Positions 28,822 to 36,836 of a stretch of DNA of 64,000 bases are shown here, one piece after another. The notes under the pieces are model-generated. The model worked only from the letters and a program-made list of their open reading frames with translations, made no database searches and was not told the origin of the DNA. The stretch is from contig NZ_VOHE01000001.1 of NCBI RefSeq assembly GCF_007859305.1, forward strand, positions 496,001 through 560,000. Reading direction: 5' to 3'. Made by a program: the position numbers and the translations under genes. The number at the start of each line of letters is the position of its first letter. The stretch's first letter is position 1. The DNA comes from Luteimonas wenzhouensis. GTDB taxonomy: Bacteria; Pseudomonadota; Gammaproteobacteria; Xanthomonadales; Xanthomonadaceae.

Positions 28822-28852
28822 CGTATATTCCAGCCTCGCGTGGGACTGTCAA
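28822..28852 (-). promoter_or_regulatory. sigma-70-like promoter of the pilG operon
   Basis: On the minus strand a perfect TTGACA (28852-28847) is followed after 19 bases by TATACG (28827-28822). The predicted transcription start is near 28815, leaving about 50 bases of 5' leader before pilG. Spacing is slightly long; an alternative -10 (AATATA) at 17 bases is a poorer match. Confidence 0.6.
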
Positions 28853-28950
28853 GCATCCCTGAAGAAGATTGCGCAAGTGGTGGCCCTGACGGGCGAAAGC
28901 GGCGAACGCCACCTGCTAACATTTGTCACAAGTTGCCGCTGGTGGGTCAC

Positions 28951-29922
28951 ATGTCCCTGAACGTCGTGGTGGTGATGGATCCGATCGACGCGATCAGGAT
29001 CGCCAAGGATTCCACCTTTGCCATGCTGCTGGAGGCGCAGCGACGGGGCCATGCCCTGCATTACGTGATGCCGGGCGGACTGGGCATGGACCACGGCCGC
29101 GCGCAGGCGCTGATGGCGCCGCTTCGCGTGCGCGACGATCCTTCCGGCTGGTTCGAACTGGGAACTGCGTCACAACGCGCGCTGGGCCCGGGCGACCTGG
29201 TGCTGATGCGCAAGGATCCGCCGGTGGATCCGGACTTCATCCACGACACGCTGATTCTGGACGTCGCCCGGCGCCAGGGGGCGCAGGTCGTGAACGATCC
29301 GCGGGGGCTGCGCGACCTGAACGAGAAGCTCGCTGCGCTACGGTTCCCGGAATGCTGCCCGCCGACCGTGGTCTCGCGCGACGCGGCCACGCTCAAGGCA
29401 TTCGTGGCGCGCGAGGGCCAGGCGGTGCTCAAGCCGCTAGACGGCATGGGCGGGCGCTCGATCTTCCGCGCCGGCGCGGGCGATCCCAATCTCAACGTCA
29501 TCCTGGAAACGCTGACCTCCGGCGGCCGCCACCTGGCCATGGCCCAGCGCTACCTGCCGGAGATCGTGGACGGCGACAAGCGCATCCTGCTGATCGACGG
29601 CGAACCGGTGGACTACTGCCTGGCGCGAATCCCGCAGGGCGACGAGTTCCGCGGCAACCTCGCCGCCGGCGGCCGCGGCGAGGGCCGGCCGCTGACCGAT
29701 CGCGACCGCTGGATCGCCGCCCAGGTGGGGCCGGAGATGCGGCGCCTGGGAATGCGCTTCGTGGGCCTGGACGTGATCGGCGACTGGCTGACCGAGGTCA
29801 ACGTCACCAGCCCGACCTGCATCCGGGAACTGGACGCGCAGTTCGGGCTCAACATCGCCGGGATGCTGTTCGACGCGCTCGAGCGCGAGGCGGCGCCGTC
29901 AGTGCAGGAGGCCGTGCGCTGA
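28951..29922 (+). CDS. gshB: Glutathione synthetase
   Basis: ATP-grasp ligase joining gamma-glutamylcysteine and glycine to form glutathione. The 323-residue protein has the N-terminal MDPIDAIRIAKDSTFAMLLEA segment (18-residue core conserved), the ATP-grasp lysine loop VLKPLDGMGGRSIF and the metal-binding LTEVNVTSPTCIRE. The ATG at 28951 has GGTGGG four bases upstream and fits the usual length; the frame extends a further 111 bases without homology. Its position beside pilG is conserved across many gammaproteobacteria, although no functional link to pili is established. Confidence 0.96.
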   Translation: MSLNVVVVMDPIDAIRIAKDSTFAMLLEAQRRGHALHYVMPGGLGMDHGRAQALMAPLRVRDDPSGWFELGTASQRALGPGDLVLMRKDPPVDPDFIHDTLILDVARRQGAQVVNDPRGLRDLNEKLAALRFPECCPPTVVSRDAATLKAFVAREGQAVLKPLDGMGGRSIFRAGAGDPNLNVILETLTSGGRHLAMAQRYLPEIVDGDKRILLIDGEPVDYCLARIPQGDEFRGNLAAGGRGEGRPLTDRDRWIAAQVGPEMRRLGMRFVGLDVIGDWLTEVNVTSPTCIRELDAQFGLNIAGMLFDALEREAAPSVQEAVR

Positions 29923-30002
29923 TGCCCCGCTGCCGCGCGCGCCATGCCCGCGACGCGGGCCGCGCCCGCCGCGGCCGGCGCTGAAGGCCCGCCTCGCCGC
30001 CC

Positions 30003-30881
30003 ATGTCCAGCGTCGCCTTACCGCCAGGGCCCCGCATCGGCGAACGCGAACGCCTCGGCGCCACCCTGGTGCTGTCGCTGCTGCTGCACGGGTTGCTGGT
30101 GCTGGGCGTCGGGTTCGCGGTCGAAGGCGCCGCGCCGCTGGCGCCCACGCTCGACGTGATCATCACCGAAGCCACCAGCCCGCTCACCCGGGCCCAGGCC
30201 GACTTCCTGGCCCAGGCCTCCAACCAGGGCGGCGGCGAGCACGAGCGCAGCAACCGGCCGCGCGACGACCAGGCCGGACGCTCGCTCCAGGCCGAGCCGG
30301 GGGTGGCACCGATCGAGGTGCGCGCGCAGTCGCCGGCCGAACAGTCGCCGCCGCAGGCCCGGGTGGTGGCCAGTCACCGCGGCGCGGAAGCCCTGCCCCT
30401 GCCCGACGAGCGCCCCGAGTCGGAGCCCAGTCCGCTGCCGCGCGGCGAGTACAAGGTCGAACGCGACCTGGCGATGGCCCGGCTGGCGGCCGAGATCCAC
30501 CTGCGCTCGGAGCGCTACGCCAAGCGGCCCAAGCGCAAGTTCGTCTCGGCCAGCACCCAGGAATGGGCCTACGCGGCCTACCTGCGCAACTGGGTCGACC
30601 GGGTGCAGCGCGTCGGCAATCTCAACTACCCGGACGAAGCGCGACGGCGCCGGCTGGCGGGCGAGCTGGTGATCAGCGTGGCGATCCGGCGCGACGGCTC
30701 GGTCGAACGCGCCGACATCATCCGCTCCAGCGGCATCCGCCTGCTCGACGACGCGGCGCTGCGGATCGCGAAGCTGGCCGAACCCTACCCGCCGCTGCCC
30801 CGGACCGAGGAGGAGATCGACATCCTCCACGTCACCCGCACCTGGCAGTTCCTGCCGGGCGGCGCCCTGGTCGACGACTGA
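30003..30881 (+). CDS. TonB-family protein (TonB3-like, type IV pilus locus)
   Basis: A 292-residue energy-transducing protein: a cytoplasmic N terminus, one transmembrane helix (about 20-40, with the typical LLLHGLLVLG), a Pro/Gln-rich periplasmic spacer, and a C-terminal TonB domain with YPDEARRRRLAGELVISVAI and DDAALRIAKLAEPYPPLP. By position next to gshB and pilG it corresponds to the Pseudomonas TonB3, which is required for normal twitching motility. No exbB or exbD is adjacent. The start has no clear Shine-Dalgarno. Converges on tsaB. Confidence 0.88.
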   Translation: MSSVALPPGPRIGERERLGATLVLSLLLHGLLVLGVGFAVEGAAPLAPTLDVIITEATSPLTRAQADFLAQASNQGGGEHERSNRPRDDQAGRSLQAEPGVAPIEVRAQSPAEQSPPQARVVASHRGAEALPLPDERPESEPSPLPRGEYKVERDLAMARLAAEIHLRSERYAKRPKRKFVSASTQEWAYAAYLRNWVDRVQRVGNLNYPDEARRRRLAGELVISVAIRRDGSVERADIIRSSGIRLLDDAALRIAKLAEPYPPLPRTEEEIDILHVTRTWQFLPGGALVDD

Positions 30882-30927
30882 AGGCGGCGCGCACCACGGC
30901 CGCGTCGCCCGCCGCCGTCGAGGCCGC

Positions 30928-31623
30928 TCAGCCGCGCGACGCGCGCAGGGCCTGCTGCTGGGCCAGGGTCAGGGCGACGTTGTCGCGCAGGTAGGCCGGC
31001 TCGAGCCGCTCCGGGGCCACGACCTCGCCCCGCTCCAGCGCCAGCGCGCCCAGGTGGGCCACGTCCGCGGCCCGCGGCAATGCCTGCGCCTCCACCGAGG
31101 CCAGCACCGCGTCCAGTCGCCGCTGCAGGAGTCCTTCGGCCGCCGCGAAACCGGTGCCGACCGCGTACCAGGGGCCATCGCCCGGCACCTCCACCGCCTC
31201 CGGCCGCGCCACGCATTCCCGGCCCAGGGCCACGACCCGGCCCTGCGCCACTTCGAACCGCCCCAGGTAGACCTCGCCCATGCGCGCGTCGATCGCCGCC
31301 AGCACCCGCCCGTCCGGCGCGCCCGCGGCCAGCGCCGCCAGGGTCGACACCGGCACCACCGGCAGGTCCAGCGCCAGCGCGATCCCCTGGGCCAGCCCCA
31401 CGGCCAGGCGCACGCCGGTGAAGGCGCCCGGACCGCGGCCGACCGCGATCGCGTCGAGCTGGCTGCGCGCCAGGCCCGCCTCGGCCAGCAGCGCCTCGGC
31501 CCAGGGCAGGGCCAGGCGGGCGTGGCGCCGGGGTGCGATCTCGAAGCGCTCGTGCACCCGGCCATCGGCCAGCACGGCGACGGAGCAGGCTTCGGTGGCG
31601 GTCTCGAAGGCGAGCAGGTTCAT
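30928..31623 (-). CDS. tsaB: tRNA threonylcarbamoyladenosine biosynthesis protein TsaB
   Basis: A 231-residue inactive paralogue of TsaD that scaffolds the TsaBDE complex making the universal t6A37 modification of ANN-decoding tRNAs. ASKHA-fold features are visible: LLAFETATEACSVAVL at the N terminus, VGRGPGAFTGVRLAVGLAQG and AIDARMGEVYLG. It lies 49 bases after yoaA on the same strand, so it is probably the last gene of the mrcB-lipoprotein-yoaA-tsaB unit. An in-frame extension upstream is not homologous. Confidence 0.94.
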   Translation of the reverse strand: MNLLAFETATEACSVAVLADGRVHERFEIAPRRHARLALPWAEALLAEAGLARSQLDAIAVGRGPGAFTGVRLAVGLAQGIALALDLPVVPVSTLAALAAGAPDGRVLAAIDARMGEVYLGRFEVAQGRVVALGRECVARPEAVEVPGDGPWYAVGTGFAAAEGLLQRRLDAVLASVEAQALPRAADVAHLGALALERGEVVAPERLEPAYLRDNVALTLAQQQALRASRG

Positions 31624-31672
31624 CGCGACATGGTAGCGGTGCGGCCGCCCGCCGCCACGCGACCGCCGGCGT

Positions 31673-33727
31673 TCAAGGCGGGGCGCCGGCGGCGCCGGCC
31701 ACGCCGGCACGGCCGAAAAAGGCTTCGGCATCGGCGCACTCGCGCGTGGTCGGGAACGGCGGAAGCGAATCCAGGAACACCGCTCCGTAGGACTTGCGGG
31801 TCAGCCGCGGGTCGCACAGCACCAGCACGCCGCGGTCGGACTCGCTGCGGATCAGCCGGCCCACGCCCTGCTTGAGCGCGATCACCGCCTGCGGCAGCTG
31901 CTCGTCGCGGAACGGGTTGCCCCCGGCGCGGCGGATGGCATCGAGCCGCGCCTGGAACACAGGGTCGTCGGGCGCGGCGAACGGCAGCTTGTCGATCACC
32001 ACCACGCTCAGCGCCTCGCCGGCCACGTCCACCCCCTCGCGGAAGCTGGCCGCGCCCAGCAGCACGCCGTTGCCCGACTCGCGGAAGCGCTGCAGCAGCA
32101 CGTGGCGCGGCGCCTCGCCCTGCACGAAGAGCGGCCATTCGTCCGCCTCGCGCAGCAGGTCGGCCGCCTCGCGCAGCGCGCGGTGCGAGGCGAACAGGAT
32201 GAAGGCGCGTCCGGCCGAGGCACGCAGCACCGGACGCACCGCATCGACCACAGCCCAGGTGTAGTCGCGGTCGGAGGGTTCGGGCATGCGCGTGGGCAGG
32301 TAGCACAGCGCCTGCCGCGACCAGTCGAAGGGGCTGGGCACCAGCAGCGTGGTCGGCGCATCCAGGCCGAGCCGGGTGGCGATGTGGTCGAAGCCCGCGC
32401 CCACCGACAGCGTGGCCGAGGTGAACACCCAGGCCGCGCGCGACTGCTCGCGATGGGCACGCAGCGGGCCGGAGACGTCCAGCGGCGTGCGCTGCAGGCG
32501 GAACCCGCGCGGCGACAGTTCATACCAGCGCACTTCGTCGCCGTGCATCCCGCCGGTGGCGTCGCCAGCCGGGTCGGCCTGCGGGTGGGCACCGTCGATG
32601 GCCCCGGCCGCATCGTCCCCGTCCCCGTCGCCGTGCCAGCGGGCCAGGCGCGAGGCGAGCTCGCGGGCGCGCGCATGGCAGGCATCGATGCCCGGGGAGG
32701 ACTCGCGCAGCGGGCCGAGCGCGTCGCGCAGCGTCGCCACCGCGCGCGCCAGCGTGTCCAGGCCCTTGCCCAGCTCGCGCGATTGCAGCGCGCGTGCGCG
32801 GGTCCCGCGCAGCGGCAACCCGTCCATCGCCGCGCGCAGCGCGCGGGTGGCGTGTTCGAGTTCGCGCGCGGGTCCCTGCACGATCGACAGCGCCCCGGGC
32901 ACCTCGGCGCACTCGCCCAGCGCATCGCGCGCCAGCTCCACCAGCGGCCGCGCCGACAGCGCCTCGCCGAAGAACTGCGCCGCCAGTTCCGGCAGCTGGT
33001 GCGCCTCGTCGACCACGAACGCCTGCGCGCCGGGCAGGATCTCGCCGAAGCCTTCCTGCTTGAGTGCGAGGTCGGCCAGCAGCAGGTGGTGGTTCACCAC
33101 CACCAGGTCGGCCGACTGCGCCCGCTGCCTGGCCTGGACCACGAAGCACTCGCCCCAGAACGGGCACTCGCTGCCCAGGCAGTTGTCCGCGGTCGAGGTG
33201 ACCATCGGCAGCAGCGGCGAGTCTTCCGGCAGCGCCTCGATCTCCGCGAGGTCGCCCATCCGGGTGCGCCCGCTCCAGGCGACGATGCGCTGGAACTGGC
33301 CGACCTGCTCGCGCGCGGTGAAGCGCGGCTCGCCCTTGGCGCGCTCGAGCCGGTAGCGGCACAGGTAATTGGCGCGGCCCTTGAGCAGCGCGGTGGCCAG
33401 GCCGGTGCCCAGCGCGTCGCGCACCCGCGGCAGGTCGCGGTGGTAGAGCTGGTCCTGCAGCGCACGGGTGCCGGTGGAGACGATCGCCTTGAGTCCGGAC
33501 AGCAGCAGCGGCACCAGGTAGGCGAAGGTCTTGCCGGTGCCGGTGCCGGCCTCGGCCAGCAGGGTGTCGCGCGCTTGCAGCGCGTCGGCGACGGCCGCGG
33601 CCAGGCGTTGCTGCGACGGGCGCGCGACGAACGCGGGGATGCGCCCGGCGAGCCGCCCATCGGCGGCCAGGGCCTCGATGCTGCGTGCGGCGAGCGCGCT
33701 GCGTCCGGGGGGTCCGTCGCCCGGCAT
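31673..33727 (-). CDS. yoaA: XPD-family Fe-S DNA helicase YoaA
   Basis: A 684-residue ATP-dependent 5'-3' helicase of the DinG/YoaA group. It has Walker A GTGTGKT (61-67), the iron-sulfur cysteines (NYLC, then NCLGSEC and GEC, about 60 residues on), VVDEAHQLPE as motif II and the C-terminal GVGRLIRSESDRGVLVL. The sequence follows YoaA rather than DinG around TGTRALQDQLYHRDLPRV. YoaA works with the Pol III chi subunit in tolerance of stalled forks in E. coli. The start is two bases after the upstream lipoprotein gene; tsaB follows. Confidence 0.92.
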   Translation of the reverse strand: MPGDGPPGRSALAARSIEALAADGRLAGRIPAFVARPSQQRLAAAVADALQARDTLLAEAGTGTGKTFAYLVPLLLSGLKAIVSTGTRALQDQLYHRDLPRVRDALGTGLATALLKGRANYLCRYRLERAKGEPRFTAREQVGQFQRIVAWSGRTRMGDLAEIEALPEDSPLLPMVTSTADNCLGSECPFWGECFVVQARQRAQSADLVVVNHHLLLADLALKQEGFGEILPGAQAFVVDEAHQLPELAAQFFGEALSARPLVELARDALGECAEVPGALSIVQGPARELEHATRALRAAMDGLPLRGTRARALQSRELGKGLDTLARAVATLRDALGPLRESSPGIDACHARARELASRLARWHGDGDGDDAAGAIDGAHPQADPAGDATGGMHGDEVRWYELSPRGFRLQRTPLDVSGPLRAHREQSRAAWVFTSATLSVGAGFDHIATRLGLDAPTTLLVPSPFDWSRQALCYLPTRMPEPSDRDYTWAVVDAVRPVLRASAGRAFILFASHRALREAADLLREADEWPLFVQGEAPRHVLLQRFRESGNGVLLGAASFREGVDVAGEALSVVVIDKLPFAAPDDPVFQARLDAIRRAGGNPFRDEQLPQAVIALKQGVGRLIRSESDRGVLVLCDPRLTRKSYGAVFLDSLPPFPTTRECADAEAFFGRAGVAGAAGAPP

Positions 33728-33729
33728 CG

Positions 33730-34254
33730 TCAGTAGCGTTCGGGGCCGGCCACGCGGCAACCCTCGACCTGGCGCGCGGCCGAGGCCGCGCCCTCGGCGT
33801 CGCCGGCGACCAGGCGCACCTGTTCGATCGTGGCCCAGTGCCGGCGGCACAGCGGGCCGACCTGCGCGCCCAGGGCGAAGGCGCGCTCGGCCAGGGCGCC
33901 GGCGTGCTCGAAGTCGCGCTGCAGGAGCGCGGCCTCGGCCCGCTCCTGCAGCAGCGCCGGGTCGTCGGGGGTGATGTCCAGCGCACGATCGAGCGCGGCG
34001 GCCGCCGCGTCGTAGTCACCCGCGGCGCGCGCCGCGCGGGCCTGCTCGCGCAGATCCTCGACCATCGGGTCACGCAGCGGCATCACCGCCAGCTCGCCCT
34101 CGCCGTCGCCGGCGGCGGCCTCGATCGCAGCCACCATCTGCAGCGGACTGGCGCCGGTCAGCGGGGCCGGCCCCCGTTCGCCCGGCCCGCCGGCGCAGGC
34201 GGCCAGCAGCAGGGACAGGATCGCGACGGCGGCAAGGCGGGACGACAGGGTCAT
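33730..34254 (-). CDS. TPR-containing outer-membrane lipoprotein
   Basis: A 174-residue protein with a lipoprotein signal peptide (lipobox LLAAC, Cys20) and one or two tetratricopeptide-like repeats in the C-terminal half (AGDYDAAAAALDRALDITPDD). The residue after the lipid-anchored Cys is Ala, compatible with outer-membrane sorting. It overlaps the mrcB stop by ATGA, and yoaA follows after two bases. Linkage to mrcB suggests a helper role for the cell-wall synthase, by analogy with the lipoprotein activator LpoB, though it shows no similarity to LpoB. Function unknown. Confidence 0.75.
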   Translation of the reverse strand: MTLSSRLAAVAILSLLLAACAGGPGERGPAPLTGASPLQMVAAIEAAAGDGEGELAVMPLRDPMVEDLREQARAARAAGDYDAAAAALDRALDITPDDPALLQERAEAALLQRDFEHAGALAERAFALGAQVGPLCRRHWATIEQVRLVAGDAEGAASAARQVEGCRVAGPERY

Positions 34255-36707
34255 TGCACGGGCTCGCTGGTGGGTGGAGGCGGCGGGGGCGGGGGCGCGG
34301 GCGGCGGCTCGGCCTGCGGCTGGCGCCGGCCCAGGCCGAACCAGCTGCGCCAGCCGCGGTCGGGCGACTGGCCCTGGCCGGCCCCGGGCATCGCGCCTTC
34401 GTCCGCCGGGTCGGGCGCCATGAACGAGGCGCAGGGCACGTACGGCGGCGCGAACCCGGACACGAAGGCGAAACGGCGCGCACCGGGGCACTCGGCGTCG
34501 GTGGCGTTGGACTGCAGCACCCACTGCCAGTCCAGCCCTTGCCCGCCGACCCGCAGCGGCGCGCTCGGCAGCCGCGAGAACAGCCGCGACCACACCCGCA
34601 TCGCGCCGGTAGCGCCGTACAGGCCGGTCTGTTCGTTCTGGTCGTTGCCGACCCAGACCACGGCCAGGTGGTCGCCGGTCCAGCCGGCGAACCAGCTGTC
34701 GCGCCCGTCGTTGCTGGTGCCGGTCTTGCCGGCGGCGTTGAGCCGGCCGAGGCCGTCGTTGACCAGCTGGCGGCCGGTGCCCGACACCACCGCCTGCTGC
34801 AGCGCCAGGGTCACCAGGCGCGCGGCGATCGCGTCGCCCTCGGTGGCCGGCGCCGGCGCCTTGTCGTAGCGCCGGACCGCGCGCCCCTCCGGGTCCAGCA
34901 CGCCGCGCACCGCATGCAGCGGCTGGATCTCGCCGCCTGAGGCGAGGAACTGGTAGAGCTGCGCCATCGCGTACGGGCTCTGGTCCATCGCGCCCAGGAT
35001 CAGCGCCGGATTCGGCCGGGCCTCGACCCCGGCCAGGGTGCGCACCAGGTCGGCCAGGCGCCGCGGGTCGACCTGCATCCCGATGCGCACCGTGGCCTGG
35101 TTGTACGAGCGCGCCAGTGCGTCGATCAGGCGCACCGTGCCGTGGCTGCGGCCGTCGGAGTTGCCCGGGCTCCAGCGCCGCCCGTTCTCCAGCGTGACCG
35201 TCACCGGCGAATCGTCCACCCAGGTGGCCAGCGACCAGTCGCGCGGGCTGGCCAGCGCCAGCAGGTAGACGAAGGGCTTGAGCAACGACCCCACCGGACG
35301 CTGCGCCTCGACCGCGCGGTTGAAGCCGTGCACCGCCGGCCGGCGGCTGCCGACCACCGCCAGCACCTCGCCACCGTGCACGTCGGTCACCACCATCCCC
35401 GCCTCCAGCGGCGGACGCTTGCCGGTCTGCAGGTCCTCGAGCGTGCGCACCACCGCGGCCTCGGCGTATGCCTGGGCCGAGGGCGACATCGCCGTCATCA
35501 CGCTCAGCCCGGCGCCCTGCAGCGCGTCCGCGGGATAGTCGCGCGCGAGCTGCCGGCGCACCAGGTCGACGTAGGCCGGGAAGCGGTTGGCGGCGATGCT
35601 CCCGGGGGTGCGGGTGATCCCGAGCGGGGCCTGGAGCGCGCGGTCGTACTCGGCCTGGTCGATCAGCCCGGTCTGGAGCATGTTCGCCAACACGAAGTCG
35701 CGTCGCGCCTTGGCCCGCTCCGGATGCCGGCGCGGGTCGTAGTACGAAGGCCCGCGGACCATGCCGACCAGCAGCGCGACGTGCTCGGTGTCCAGATCCT
35801 CAAGCCGGCGTGCGAACCAGAACTCCGCGCCCGCCGCCACGCCGTGGATCGCCTGCGCGCCGCGCTGGCCCAGGTAGACCTGGTTGAGATAGGCCTCGAG
35901 GATGGTGTTCTTGTCGAAGCGCGCCTCCATCAGCAGCGCGTACAGGATCTCGTTGAACTTGCGGCTCCAGGTCTGCTCGCGGCCGATGCCCAGCAGCCCG
36001 CTGCGCGCCAGCTGCTGGGTCAGCGTGCTCGCCCCCTGGCGCTTCTCGCCCGAGCGCAGGTTGACCCACGCCGCGCGCGCCATGCCGCTGAGGTCGATGC
36101 CGAAGTGGTGGGCGAAGTCGCGGTCCTCGACCGCCTGCAGGGTGTCGGTGAGCAGCGGCGGCACGTCGGCCGCGCGCACCAGCCGGCGTTCCTCCTGCTT
36201 CTGGCCGTAGAGGGTGGCGATGCGGGCGGCGTCCAGGCGCGCGGACTTGACCTCGCGGTCGCCGGCCAGGTCCTTGAGGCTGCGCACGCGGCCGCCGGAG
36301 AGCGTGGCCTGGATCCGGCTCGGGCCGACCACGCCGTCGACATCACGGAAGCCGCGACTGGAAATCGTCCAGCGCCCGTCCTCCTGCCGGTAGGTGCCGG
36401 GGCGTACGCCGTCGCCCTCGTGGTAGGCGGCGGCCTCCAGCTCGATCTTCAGCGTTTGCGCATCCATCGCCTGGCCCGGCGCCAGCCGCAACGGACGCGC
36501 GTAGACGCGGGTGGGCACCTGCCAGCGCAGCTCGCCGAAACGTTCGCTGAGCTGGTGGTTGAGGTACAGCGCGTACGGCACCAGGAACCCGATGCCCAGC
36601 CCCACCAGCGCCAGCGCCCACGTCACCAGCCGCCGCCGCCAGTCGCTGCGGGCCGGGGAGTCGGGGCTGTGGTCGTGGTCGTCTTCGTCGTATTCGATAC
36701 GGGCCAT
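34251..36707 (-). CDS. mrcB: Bifunctional peptidoglycan synthase PBP1b
   Basis: An 818-residue class A penicillin-binding protein: short cytoplasmic tail, one transmembrane helix (about 29-47), a UB2H-like domain, a GT51 glycosyltransferase (catalytic Glu in VEDRDFAHHFGID, then GASTLTQQLAR) and a transpeptidase with GSLLKP (SxxK), SYNQ (SxN) and KTGTSNDGRDSWFAG (KTG). It ends in a Pro-rich tail. The ATG at 36707 follows family length; the frame stays open upstream. Divergent from the glycosyltransferase gene, with 129 bases between. First gene of a four-gene unit. Confidence 0.95.
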   Translation of the reverse strand: MARIEYDEDDHDHSPDSPARSDWRRRLVTWALALVGLGIGFLVPYALYLNHQLSERFGELRWQVPTRVYARPLRLAPGQAMDAQTLKIELEAAAYHEGDGVRPGTYRQEDGRWTISSRGFRDVDGVVGPSRIQATLSGGRVRSLKDLAGDREVKSARLDAARIATLYGQKQEERRLVRAADVPPLLTDTLQAVEDRDFAHHFGIDLSGMARAAWVNLRSGEKRQGASTLTQQLARSGLLGIGREQTWSRKFNEILYALLMEARFDKNTILEAYLNQVYLGQRGAQAIHGVAAGAEFWFARRLEDLDTEHVALLVGMVRGPSYYDPRRHPERAKARRDFVLANMLQTGLIDQAEYDRALQAPLGITRTPGSIAANRFPAYVDLVRRQLARDYPADALQGAGLSVMTAMSPSAQAYAEAAVVRTLEDLQTGKRPPLEAGMVVTDVHGGEVLAVVGSRRPAVHGFNRAVEAQRPVGSLLKPFVYLLALASPRDWSLATWVDDSPVTVTLENGRRWSPGNSDGRSHGTVRLIDALARSYNQATVRIGMQVDPRRLADLVRTLAGVEARPNPALILGAMDQSPYAMAQLYQFLASGGEIQPLHAVRGVLDPEGRAVRRYDKAPAPATEGDAIAARLVTLALQQAVVSGTGRQLVNDGLGRLNAAGKTGTSNDGRDSWFAGWTGDHLAVVWVGNDQNEQTGLYGATGAMRVWSRLFSRLPSAPLRVGGQGLDWQWVLQSNATDAECPGARRFAFVSGFAPPYVPCASFMAPDPADEGAMPGAGQGQSPDRGWRSWFGLGRRQPQAEPPPAPPPPPPPPTSEPVQ

Positions 36708-36836
36708 GCCTGCCGGAGCCTGCACCGGAAGCGGGCCGCGGGATGCGACAATCGGCGCGATGCGCAGTCTATCCCACCCCTCCGGGCGCCGGCCGCGTGC
36801 GCCGGCCCCGCGGTCAGCTGGAGTTGCCCGGCCGCG

